Shown here piece after piece: positions 1 to 9,136 of a stretch of 11,466 nucleotides of DNA (the stretch's first letter is position 1; each line of letters begins with the position of its first letter). The stretch lies in the NCBI GenBank assembly GCA_900555915.1, contig USNC01000025.1:1-11466 (forward strand), in the 5' to 3' direction. The DNA is from an uncultured Porphyromonadaceae bacterium (GTDB taxonomy: Bacteria > Bacteroidota > Bacteroidia > Bacteroidales > Muribaculaceae). The notes under the pieces are model-generated. The model saw only the letters and a list, made by a program, of their open reading frames with translations. It had not been told where the DNA came from and did not search any database. A program made the position numbers and the translations under genes.

Positions 1-701
1 AGCTCAAGAACGATCCCTGGGAGAACATCGAGACAAAATATGCAATCGGCAGCCGCCACACTGCGAAAGTACGCAACTTCACCAACTTCGGTGTGTTTGT
101 AGAAATCGAAGAGGGCGTAGACGGCCTCATCCACATCTCCGACCTCAGCTGGACCAAGAAGGTGAAACACCCCAGCGAGTTCACTTCCGTAGGAAGCGAG
201 ATCGAGGTTCAGGTGCTCGAGATCGACAAGGACAACCGTCGTCTCAGCCTCGGCCACAAGCAGCTCGAAAACAACCCCTGGGAAGAATTCGAAGGCCGCT
301 TCACTGTAGGCTCCATCCACGAAGGCACAGTGTCTGAAGTAATGGACAAGGGCGCAGTCATCACTCTCGAAGGTGGCGTGGAAGGCTTCGCAACTCCGAA
401 GCACCTCGTGAAGGAAGACGGAAGCCAGGCTCAGCTCGGCGAGAAGATGAACTTCAAGGTGATCGAGTTCAACAAGGACAGCAAGCGCATCATCCTCAGC
501 CACAGCCGCATCGCTGAAGACGCCAACCGCGCCGCACAGCGTGCCGAACGCAACGCCAACCGCGCGGAGCGTGCAGAGCGCAACTCACGCCGCCAGGAAG
601 AGGAACGCGTGGAAGTTCCGCAGATCGAGAAGACCACTCTCGGCGACCTCGGCGCACTCCAGGCTCTCAAAGAGCAACTCGCCAAGTCTGAAAACAAATA
701 A
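1..701 (+). CDS. rpsA: 30S ribosomal protein S1, C-terminal part (5' end cut by window)
   Basis: The reading frame is open from base 3 and ends with TAA at 699-701, giving 232 codons with no start in view. Two S1-type OB folds are visible. The first contains FTNFGVFVEIEEGVDGLIHISDLSW and ends in IDKDNRRLSLG. The second (about bases 297-515) contains GTVSEVMDKGAVITLEGGVEGF and ends in NKDSKRIILSHSRI. The linker motif NPWE occurs before each, as in bacterial S1. After the last fold comes a tail of about 65 residues: a strongly charged Arg/Glu/Ala/Asn stretch with repeated RAER-type units, probably helical, and then a leucine-rich end. S1 binds mRNA on the 30S subunit. Its role may be prominent in Bacteroidota, where Shine-Dalgarno use is weak. 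A strong terminator follows 35 bases after the stop, so this transcription unit ends here. The family call is very secure; numbering the domains against the six of E. coli needs the missing 5' part. Confidence 0.97.
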   Translation, partial: LKNDPWENIETKYAIGSRHTAKVRNFTNFGVFVEIEEGVDGLIHISDLSWTKKVKHPSEFTSVGSEIEVQVLEIDKDNRRLSLGHKQLENNPWEEFEGRFTVGSIHEGTVSEVMDKGAVITLEGGVEGFATPKHLVKEDGSQAQLGEKMNFKVIEFNKDSKRIILSHSRIAEDANRAAQRAERNANRAERAERNSRRQEEERVEVPQIEKTTLGDLGALQALKEQLAKSENK

Positions 702-736
702 TACACGTCGTAAAAAATCGACCACATACAACCTGC

Positions 737-770
737 TGAGGGGAGGAATCCGCATAGATTCCTCCCCTCA
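737..770 (+). terminator. Rho-independent terminator of rpsA
   Basis: TGAGGGGAGGAATC (737-750) pairs perfectly with GATTCCTCCCCTCA (757-770) over 14 bp around a 6-base loop (CGCATA), followed directly by TTTT (771-774). It lies 35 bases after the rpsA stop. The U tract is short, but stem strength and position make this a confident intrinsic terminator. Confidence 0.9.
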
Positions 771-939
771 TTTTATGCTCCGTATCATAAAATTTAAGCG
801 TAGCCGGGGTCGCCGGCTTGGAGTGTTTTTCCGTATAATCGCGAAATGCCGCAAAGAATCGCCTCTCCAAGAAATATCACTAACTCTCTGACGCATTCTC
901 AACAAAAGTCCCCCATCGGGATATTTTCCTGCCTTCACC
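771..939. other. Non-coding gap between rpsA terminator and hydrolase promoter
   Basis: No convincing gene lies here. The region holds a small hairpin, AGCCGG (802-807) with CCGGCT (813-818) around loop GGTCG, and TTTTT follows at 826-830, so it could be a weak second terminator. CTTGGAG (817-823) overlaps that hairpin and is also complementary to CTCCAAG (865-871), which gives an alternative, mutually exclusive pairing. A TATAAT string (834-839) resembles an E. coli -10 box but is not the Bacteroidota consensus. No riboswitch or small RNA family was recognised. Confidence 0.6.
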
Positions 940-970
940 TTTAACATATCAGATTTTTTATGTAAATTTG
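940..970 (+). promoter_or_regulatory. Candidate Bacteroidota promoter for the hydrolase operon
   Basis: TAAATTTG at 963-970 matches the Bacteroidota -7 consensus TAnnTTTG exactly. TTTA at 940-943 is one base off the -33 consensus TTTG and lies 19 bp upstream, within the normal spacing. Transcription would start near 975-980, leaving a leader of about 40 bases before the ATG at 1019. No operator or inverted repeat was recognised beside it, so the mode of regulation cannot be read from the sequence. Confidence 0.6.
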
Positions 971-1003
971 CATTGTAGACCATATCTACCTGCCAACTGA
1001 TAA

Positions 1004-3958
<2,955 letters not shown>

Positions 3959-4009
3959 CTTATAAACTTCAAGTTGAGCCTGCGATACTTGAATAAAACA
4001 CATAACACA

Positions 4010-5722
4010 ATGAAACTAACAACGACAATCATCAGCCTCCTTCTCCCGCTTCTGCTGTGGGGCGGAGAGACTTTCAGAAATCCGGTGATCAACGCCGACG
4101 TGCCTGACATCAGCGTCTGCAAGGTAGCCGACAACTATTACATGATCAGCACCACCATGCACCTCATGCCGGGCGGTCCGATCATGAAATCAAAAGATAT
4201 GGTCAACTGGGAGACTATCGGATACGTCTTCGACCGCATTGACGACGGCGACCGCTATGACCTCATCGACAGCCAGACTGTCTACGGACAAGGACAGTGG
4301 GCATCAAGCATACGATACCACATGGGCAAGTTCTGGGTATGGTTCACAGCCAACGGCGCCCCAGGAAAAGGATTCGTTTTCTCGGCCACAGACCCGGCCG
4401 GGCCGTGGAAACTTGAGGCGCGTCCGCCCCATATGCACGACGCGTCGCTCTTCTTCGACGAAGATGGCAGGCGCTATCTCTTCACCGGCAGCGGCAGCTG
4501 CACCGTGGTGGAGCTCGACGAGAATTTCGAGCCGAAGAAAGGCGGCCTCAACAAAAAGGTGGTCGACGGAGCTTCCGACCCCGATGAGAAAGGCGCCCTT
4601 CTCGAAGGCAGCAGTGTCTTCAAGCACAATGGCAAATACTACATCTGCATGATTTCGATGAAATGGGGTGCCGAAGGACGCGTCCGCCGCGAGGTATGCT
4701 ACCGTTCAGATAAAATCGACGGCCCCTATGAGAAGAAAATCATCCTCGAGACTCCGTTTGAGTCCTACGGCGGTGTCGGACAGGGTTGTCTCGTTGGCGA
4801 CGACCAGAGCGACCTCAACTGGTGGGCTCTCATCTTCCAGGACCGTGGCGGCATCGGCCGTGTGCCCTGCACTCTGCCGGTGACCTGGGTCGACGGCTGG
4901 CCCATGGTAGGCGAATACACCGGTGAGATCAACGAGGCCATCGCCGAATGCCCCGCCGACAATCCGACACAGAACCCCCTTCTCGACCGACGAAACTACC
5001 GCACCCCCTCCGACCTCAGCAAAAAGCATCCCGACGTAAAGGGCATTATCGGCAGCGACGAGTTCGACCTGCAGCCCATCGACGCCAATGGCAACTACCA
5101 TGCACGCAACGGCATGAAACTCTATTGGCAATGGAACCACAATCCGATCGACGAGGCGTGGAGCCTTACGGAACGCCCCGGCTACATGCGCCTCAAGACG
5201 GCCCGCGTGGTAGACAATCTTCAGGTGGCGCCAAACACTCTGACACAGCGCATGTCCGCCCCCGAGTGCTCGGGTGAAGTGAAGATCGACGTGGCCGGAA
5301 TGAAAGACGGCGACATCTGCGGACTTGCGGCATACAACGGCGACAGCGGCGTACTCCGCATTCTGAAGAAAAAAGGGAAATACTATCTTCAGCTCACCGA
5401 GGAGAAATCCAAATTCAAGCAACCCCGTGACATTGATAGTGTAGACGTAGATGTCATAGAGGAAGCACCTCTGAAATTCAACAAGAAAAACGGACACAAC
5501 ATCTACCTCCGCATCACCGGTGATTTCAACCCAGGCCGCGACATGGCGTCGTTTGCATGGAGCCTCGACGGCAGCAAATGGCACAACATCGGACATGAAC
5601 TGCCGATGAGATTCGACTACATGCGCCACTTCATGGGCACCAAATTCGCCCTCTTCAACTATGCCACCAAGCAGACCGGCGGCCACGTGGATTTCGACTG
5701 GTTCCACTTCAAGCAACTTTAA
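4010..5722 (+). CDS. Exported GH43 arabinofuranosidase/xylosidase with C-terminal beta-sandwich
   Basis: 570 residues from the ATG at 4010. An in-frame TTG at 3974 would add 12 residues in front of the signal peptide and is unlikely. Residues about 1-19 are a hydrophobic signal peptide. The five-bladed propeller follows, with all three catalytic acids in GH43 context: general base D33 (NADVPDISV), pKa modulator D144 (HMHDASLFFDEDG) and general acid E199 (LLEGSSVFKHNGKYY). After a linker (about 310-348), a second domain begins at SDEFD (350) and runs to the end (DFDWFHF). It is the concanavalin-like sandwich common in beta-xylosidase-type GH43 enzymes, where it helps shape the active site. This suggests an exo-acting enzyme on alpha-L-arabinofuranosyl or beta-xylosyl ends. 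Which of the two, and the subfamily, cannot be settled from sequence reading. It lies 51 bases after the GH2 stop and 47 before the GH51 start, so it is surely co-transcribed. The leader is A/C-rich with no Shine-Dalgarno sequence. Confidence 0.9.
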   Translation: MKLTTTIISLLLPLLLWGGETFRNPVINADVPDISVCKVADNYYMISTTMHLMPGGPIMKSKDMVNWETIGYVFDRIDDGDRYDLIDSQTVYGQGQWASSIRYHMGKFWVWFTANGAPGKGFVFSATDPAGPWKLEARPPHMHDASLFFDEDGRRYLFTGSGSCTVVELDENFEPKKGGLNKKVVDGASDPDEKGALLEGSSVFKHNGKYYICMISMKWGAEGRVRREVCYRSDKIDGPYEKKIILETPFESYGGVGQGCLVGDDQSDLNWWALIFQDRGGIGRVPCTLPVTWVDGWPMVGEYTGEINEAIAECPADNPTQNPLLDRRNYRTPSDLSKKHPDVKGIIGSDEFDLQPIDANGNYHARNGMKLYWQWNHNPIDEAWSLTERPGYMRLKTARVVDNLQVAPNTLTQRMSAPECSGEVKIDVAGMKDGDICGLAAYNGDSGVLRILKKKGKYYLQLTEEKSKFKQPRDIDSVDVDVIEEAPLKFNKKNGHNIYLRITGDFNPGRDMASFAWSLDGSKWHNIGHELPMRFDYMRHFMGTKFALFNYATKQTGGHVDFDWFHFKQL

Positions 5723-5769
5723 AAGAACAGGAAGGAACCCCACACACAAACTAAACTCCTAAACTTCTC

Positions 5770-7764
5770 ATGAAAAAACAACTATTTTTAATGTCGCTGA
5801 CGCTGTCGGCCCTGACAATGGCCGGCGCGCCCGTAAAGGCGCCGGCGGGTGGAAAACCCATCAGCGACCATCTCATCGGCATCTTCTTCGAAGACATCAG
5901 CAGTTCGGCCGACGGCGGCCTCAGCGCGGAACTCATACAGAACGGATCGTTCGAGTTCAGCCCCATGGAACGCGACGGCTGGGGACCGGGCACGGCCTGG
6001 AAAATGACGCGTCCCGGCCACTCGCTGGGCAATATGGTCATCAGGCAGCAGAATCCCATCCATCCCAACAATCCCACATACATGAGGCTCGAAGCCGAGC
6101 GCACGCGTGAGTTCAAGGATTTCAGCGGCTGGCGCGGCTTCGGTCTGCAGAACGACGGTTTCGACGGCATCACCCTCAAGGGTGACGAAGGATATGACTT
6201 CTCCGTCTTCATGCGCAACGAAGGCAACCGCCCGATGCAGGTGCGCGTGGCACTCGTGGAGCCGAAGGGCTGGGGCAAGGATCCCGAACTTCTCGCCGAC
6301 ACGGTCATCTCCGCCTCCTCTTCCGATTGGAAGAAATATGAATGCCGGCTCACTCCCTCTAAGAGCTGCGGCAACGCCTCGCTCATGATTCTTCTTCTCG
6401 ACAAGGGAGCGCTGGATATTGACATGGTCTCGCTCAAACCGGCCGACACCTTCAACGGCCACGGCCTGCGCAAGGACCTGGTGGAATCTCTCGCCGCGCT
6501 CAATCCTAAGTTCATGCGTTTCCCCGGCGGATGTATCGTGCACGGCGGTGGCGACGGATTCTGGAACACCTACCGCTGGAAAGAGACCGTAGGTCCGAAA
6601 GAGACCCGCCGGCAGCAGAAAAACTGCTGGGGCTACCACCAGTCGTTCGACCTCGGCTATCATGAGTATTTCCAGCTTTGCGAGGATCTCGGCATGGAGC
6701 CGCTTCCCATTCTTCCCTCGGGTGTAAACTGCCAGGGTTCCAACGGAGGCTGGGGTCTCTGGCCCGACCAGGCTCAGGATGCCTGCTCCATGGAAGAGAT
6801 GGAGATGTGGACTCAGGAAGCCCTCGACCTCATCGAATGGGCCAACGGCGACGTCAATACGAAATGGGGCAAGGTGCGTGCCGACGCCGGACATCCCGAA
6901 CCCTTCAACCTGAAATACCTCGGCATCGGCAACGAGGAGAAGATCTCGCCGGAATTCAGCGAGCGCTTCAAGTATATGTACGACCGCATCACCGCCGCAC
7001 ACCCCGAGATACTGATCGTGGGCACAGCCGGACCCGGCTCGCATCCCGGCAACCCTGACTTCGAAAACGGCTGGGCGCTCGCGCGCGAGACCGGCCTGCC
7101 GATCCTCGACGAGCACTACTACGAACCGCGCGAATATTTCATGAAGTCGCGCCAGTACGACAGTTATCCGCGCGACGGCAAGACAAAGGTGTATCTCGGC
7201 GAATACGCCTCGAAAGACAAGAAACTCATCGACGCCCTCGCCGAAGGCCTCTACCTGCTTCACGTGGAGCGCAACGGCGACATAGTGGACATGACATCCT
7301 ACGCTCCCCTCTTCGCGCGGAAGGGTGCTGTCAACTGGAACCCCGACCTCATCTATTTCGACAACGAGAAAGTGTTCCCGACATGCAGCTACTACATCCA
7401 GCAGATATTCGGCAACTCCGCCGGCGACTACTATTACGGCGACTGCGTGGAGATAGACTCGCCCGACAAGACGGAAGGCGACGGTTATCTGCAGGAGCAG
7501 TCGACAGTGCTCGACAGCAAGAACCGCCGTCTCTACGTCAAGGTCTGCAACGCTTCGGGCAATGAGAAGACCGCCAGCGTCGACATCTCACGTTTCAAAC
7601 CGAAGAAGATGGCTAAAAAGACAGTGCTCAGCGGCAATCCGGAGGATGAAAACAATTTCGACGCTCAACCCATCGCTCCCAAGGTGGAAAGTTTGAAGGC
7701 ACAGCGCAAGTTCGACCTCGCACTTCCACCCTACTCCTTCACGATGCTTGAGTACGAACTCTGA
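5770..7764 (+). CDS. Exported GH51 alpha-L-arabinofuranosidase
   Basis: 664 residues; removes terminal alpha-L-arabinofuranose from arabinan, arabinoxylan or arabinogalactan fragments. A signal peptide (MKKQ then a hydrophobic core, likely cut near residue 20) sends it to the periplasm. The GH51 N-terminal signature is at residues 36-63 (IGIFFEDISSSADGGLSAEL, then IQNGSFEF). Residues about 65-230 are a CBM4/9-like beta-sandwich inserted as in other Bacteroidota GH51 enzymes. The TIM barrel resumes with FMRFPGG (248-254). The acid/base is E389 in LGIGNEE and the nucleophile is E478 in VYLGEYASKD. The C-terminal arabinofuranosidase sandwich ends at PPYSFTMLEYEL. No truncation or missing key residue was seen. 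It is the third gene of the operon, 47 bases after the GH43 stop, and is followed by a long hairpin. Family and activity are very likely; the natural polymer is inferred from its neighbours. Confidence 0.94.
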   Translation: MKKQLFLMSLTLSALTMAGAPVKAPAGGKPISDHLIGIFFEDISSSADGGLSAELIQNGSFEFSPMERDGWGPGTAWKMTRPGHSLGNMVIRQQNPIHPNNPTYMRLEAERTREFKDFSGWRGFGLQNDGFDGITLKGDEGYDFSVFMRNEGNRPMQVRVALVEPKGWGKDPELLADTVISASSSDWKKYECRLTPSKSCGNASLMILLLDKGALDIDMVSLKPADTFNGHGLRKDLVESLAALNPKFMRFPGGCIVHGGGDGFWNTYRWKETVGPKETRRQQKNCWGYHQSFDLGYHEYFQLCEDLGMEPLPILPSGVNCQGSNGGWGLWPDQAQDACSMEEMEMWTQEALDLIEWANGDVNTKWGKVRADAGHPEPFNLKYLGIGNEEKISPEFSERFKYMYDRITAAHPEILIVGTAGPGSHPGNPDFENGWALARETGLPILDEHYYEPREYFMKSRQYDSYPRDGKTKVYLGEYASKDKKLIDALAEGLYLLHVERNGDIVDMTSYAPLFARKGAVNWNPDLIYFDNEKVFPTCSYYIQQIFGNSAGDYYYGDCVEIDSPDKTEGDGYLQEQSTVLDSKNRRLYVKVCNASGNEKTASVDISRFKPKKMAKKTVLSGNPEDENNFDAQPIAPKVESLKAQRKFDLALPPYSFTMLEYEL

Positions 7765-7795
7765 CCGCCGGCACAACGGCATACCATCAACCATT

Positions 7796-7837
7796 GACTC
7801 CCGCCGACATATCCCGACCGATATGACGGCGGGAGTC
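7796..7837 (+). terminator. Long hairpin closing the hydrolase operon, no U tract
   Basis: GACTCCCGCCG (7796-7806) pairs perfectly with CGGCGGGAGTC (7827-7837). After one A/A mismatch, CATATC (7808-7813) pairs with GATATG (7820-7825) around loop CCGACC. That is 17 base pairs, 31 bases after the GH51 stop. The sequence after it (TGCTTGATAAAAG) has no run of T, so it may instead be a 3'-end-protecting structure or a less efficient terminator. Its position supports an operon boundary. Confidence 0.65.
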
Positions 7838-7901
7838 TGCTTGATAAAAGGCACCGGAATTCACAAAAAACGCGGGTCTGCGGGAATCAAATCTGACAGA
7901 A

Positions 7902-7933
7902 GTTGCAAGTTTGAAATATAATCACTATTTTTG
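7902..7933 (+). promoter_or_regulatory. Candidate Bacteroidota promoter for nitroreductase-dtd
   Basis: TATTTTTG (7926-7933) fits the -7 consensus TAnnTTTG. GTTGC (7902-7906) supplies the -33 TTG with about 19 bp between. A nearer TTTG (7910-7913) is only 12 bp away, which is too close. A start near 7940 would leave a leader of roughly 15 bases before the ATG at 7954, supporting that start over the internal ATG at 8041. Confidence 0.6.
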
Positions 7934-7953
7934 CAGTAAAAAATAAGAGCATT

Positions 7954-8574
7954 ATGATAAGAAGACTCAAATACGCCGCCATCATCACGGCTCTGTCGGC
8001 TACGGCACTCACTTCGTGCGGCGACAAAAAGACTGAGAACATGGACACATCATCAGTACAAACACCTATCGAGAACATCATGTCGCGCGCAAGCGTACGA
8101 CAGTTTACCGACCGCGCCATACCGCGCGACACCCTCGAGACCATCGTAAAGGCCGGTATGGCAGCGCCTACCGCCATGAACAAGCAGCCATGGGAATTCG
8201 TGGTTGTCACCGACCGCGCCGTGCTCGACAGCATCGAGGCCGTGCACCCCTATTCCAACCTCAAGACCGCCACAGCCGCCATCATAGTCTGCGGCAACAT
8301 GGAGAAAGCCATCGAGGGCGACGGACAGAGCTACTGGATTCAGGACTGCTCCGCAGCCACGGAGAATGTGCTTCTTGCCGCCCATGCTCTCGGGCTCGGA
8401 GCCGTCTGGTGTGGCGTCTACCCAATGCAGGAAAGAGTGGCGCCCCTCAAGGAAGTGCTCGGACTCCCCTCTTACGTGATTCCTCTCAACGTAATCACCA
8501 TGGGCTACCCTGCGGCAGCACCGCAGCCCAAAGACAAATGGAATCCGGAGAGTGTGCATTTCGACAAGTGGTGA
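7954..8574 (+). CDS. Nitroreductase-family FMN oxidoreductase with lipoprotein signal
   Basis: 206 residues. The N-terminus has basic residues, a hydrophobic core and a lipobox LTSC ending at C22, followed by a polar linker (GDKKTENMDTSS). This predicts a lipid-anchored envelope protein. From residue 38 the protein is a nitroreductase fold: SRASVRQF (44-51) and APTAMNKQPWEF (71-82) are the usual phosphate/FMN-contacting segments. YWIQDCSAATENVLLAAHAL and GLGAVWCGVYP (147-157) form the core helix and flavin pocket, and ITMGYP lies near the end. The family uses NAD(P)H to reduce nitro groups, quinones, flavins or similar acceptors; the acceptor here is unknown. An outside location is odd, because FMN and NAD(P)H are normally cytosolic. 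An internal ATG at 8041 (M30) would give a soluble form, but the promoter spacing and the intact lipobox favour 7954. dtd follows 17 bases later, probably in the same transcript. Family secure, location likely, role unknown. Confidence 0.9.
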   Translation: MIRRLKYAAIITALSATALTSCGDKKTENMDTSSVQTPIENIMSRASVRQFTDRAIPRDTLETIVKAGMAAPTAMNKQPWEFVVVTDRAVLDSIEAVHPYSNLKTATAAIIVCGNMEKAIEGDGQSYWIQDCSAATENVLLAAHALGLGAVWCGVYPMQERVAPLKEVLGLPSYVIPLNVITMGYPAAAPQPKDKWNPESVHFDKW

Positions 8575-8591
8575 TCCCGGGTATCTGAACC

Positions 8592-9047
8592 ATGAGAATA
8601 GTGATACAACGGGCCGGGCGCGCATCCGTAAAGGTCGCGCCCGACTTCTTTCAGGAGATTGGCCACGGCCTTATGATACTTGTCGGCATCGAGACCGGCG
8701 ACACCGATGAAGACGTGGATTATCTCGTGCGCAAGACGGCGGCACTCCGTATCTTCGACGATGAAGCCGGAGTCATGAACCGCTCCGTGACCGACATCGG
8801 GGGTGAGATTCTGGCAATAAGCCAGTTCACACTTCTTGCCTCCACACGCAAAGGCAACCGACCGAGTTATATCCGCTCAGCCTCGGGCGACGAGGCTCTC
8901 GGACTCTACGAAAAATATTGCGAAGCCCTCTCCAAGCATACAGGAATCGCAGTGAAACGCGGAGTATTCGGAGCGCACATGATGGTGGAACTGGTCAACG
9001 ACGGCCCCGTCACCATCATCATCGACTCCCGCAACCGGGATATCTGA
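8592..9047 (+). CDS. dtd: D-aminoacyl-tRNA deacylase
   Basis: 151 residues, the normal length of bacterial DTD. This cytosolic homodimeric enzyme frees D-amino acids (and glycine mischarged on tRNA-Ala) from tRNA and so protects translation. It starts with the typical MRIVIQRAGRASVKV. Both active-site motifs are present: SQFTLLA (77-83) and the Gly-cisPro motif NDGPVT (136-141), which rejects L-amino acids. The central part reads GLMILVGIETGDT, LRIFDDEAGVMNRSV and GNRPSYIRSAS, as in the family. The segment VAPDFFQEIGHG replaces the more common V.G....I..G, a mild variation. It lies 17 bases after the nitroreductase stop, so co-transcription is likely, though no functional link between the two is known to me. 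Confidence 0.97.
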   Translation: MRIVIQRAGRASVKVAPDFFQEIGHGLMILVGIETGDTDEDVDYLVRKTAALRIFDDEAGVMNRSVTDIGGEILAISQFTLLASTRKGNRPSYIRSASGDEALGLYEKYCEALSKHTGIAVKRGVFGAHMMVELVNDGPVTIIIDSRNRDI

Positions 9048-9072
9048 CATTCCCGACACTCAAGACCCATGA

Positions 9073-9094
9073 CCGTCCGGAATACCCCGGGCGG
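9073..9094 (+). terminator. Weak hairpin after dtd
   Basis: CCGTCCGG (9073-9080) pairs with CCGGGCGG (9087-9094) over 8 bp, one a G-U wobble, around loop AATACC. It lies 25 bases after the dtd stop. AATTAATAAAACC follows instead of a T run, so it is only a possible terminator. The AT-rich stretch 9095-9136 between it and the next start probably holds that gene's promoter: TATTTTTT at 9115-9122 is one base off TAnnTTTG, but no convincing -33 box lies upstream. Confidence 0.4.
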
Positions 9095-9136
9095 AATTAA
9101 TAAAACCTAACTGATATTTTTTTAATTTTATCTAAC

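Noticed and set aside
834..839. TATAAT as a sigma-70 type -10 box
   Set aside because: Bacteroidota primary sigma factor prefers TAnnTTTG, and a full match to that lies at 963-970 nearer the gene.
3974..4009. TTG start giving a 12-residue longer GH43 protein
   Set aside because: The extension would place polar and charged residues ahead of a typical MKLTTTII signal peptide; the ATG at 4010 is far more natural.
4706..5749. 347-codon minus-strand frame opposite the GH43 gene
   Set aside because: Same reason: the plus strand carries all GH43 catalytic residues and the antisense product resembles nothing.
5788..7263. 491-codon open frame on the minus strand opposite the GH51 gene
   Set aside because: It lies wholly opposite a gene with intact GH51 motifs. 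Its translation has no recognisable domain, and long antisense frames are expected in GC-rich coding sequence.
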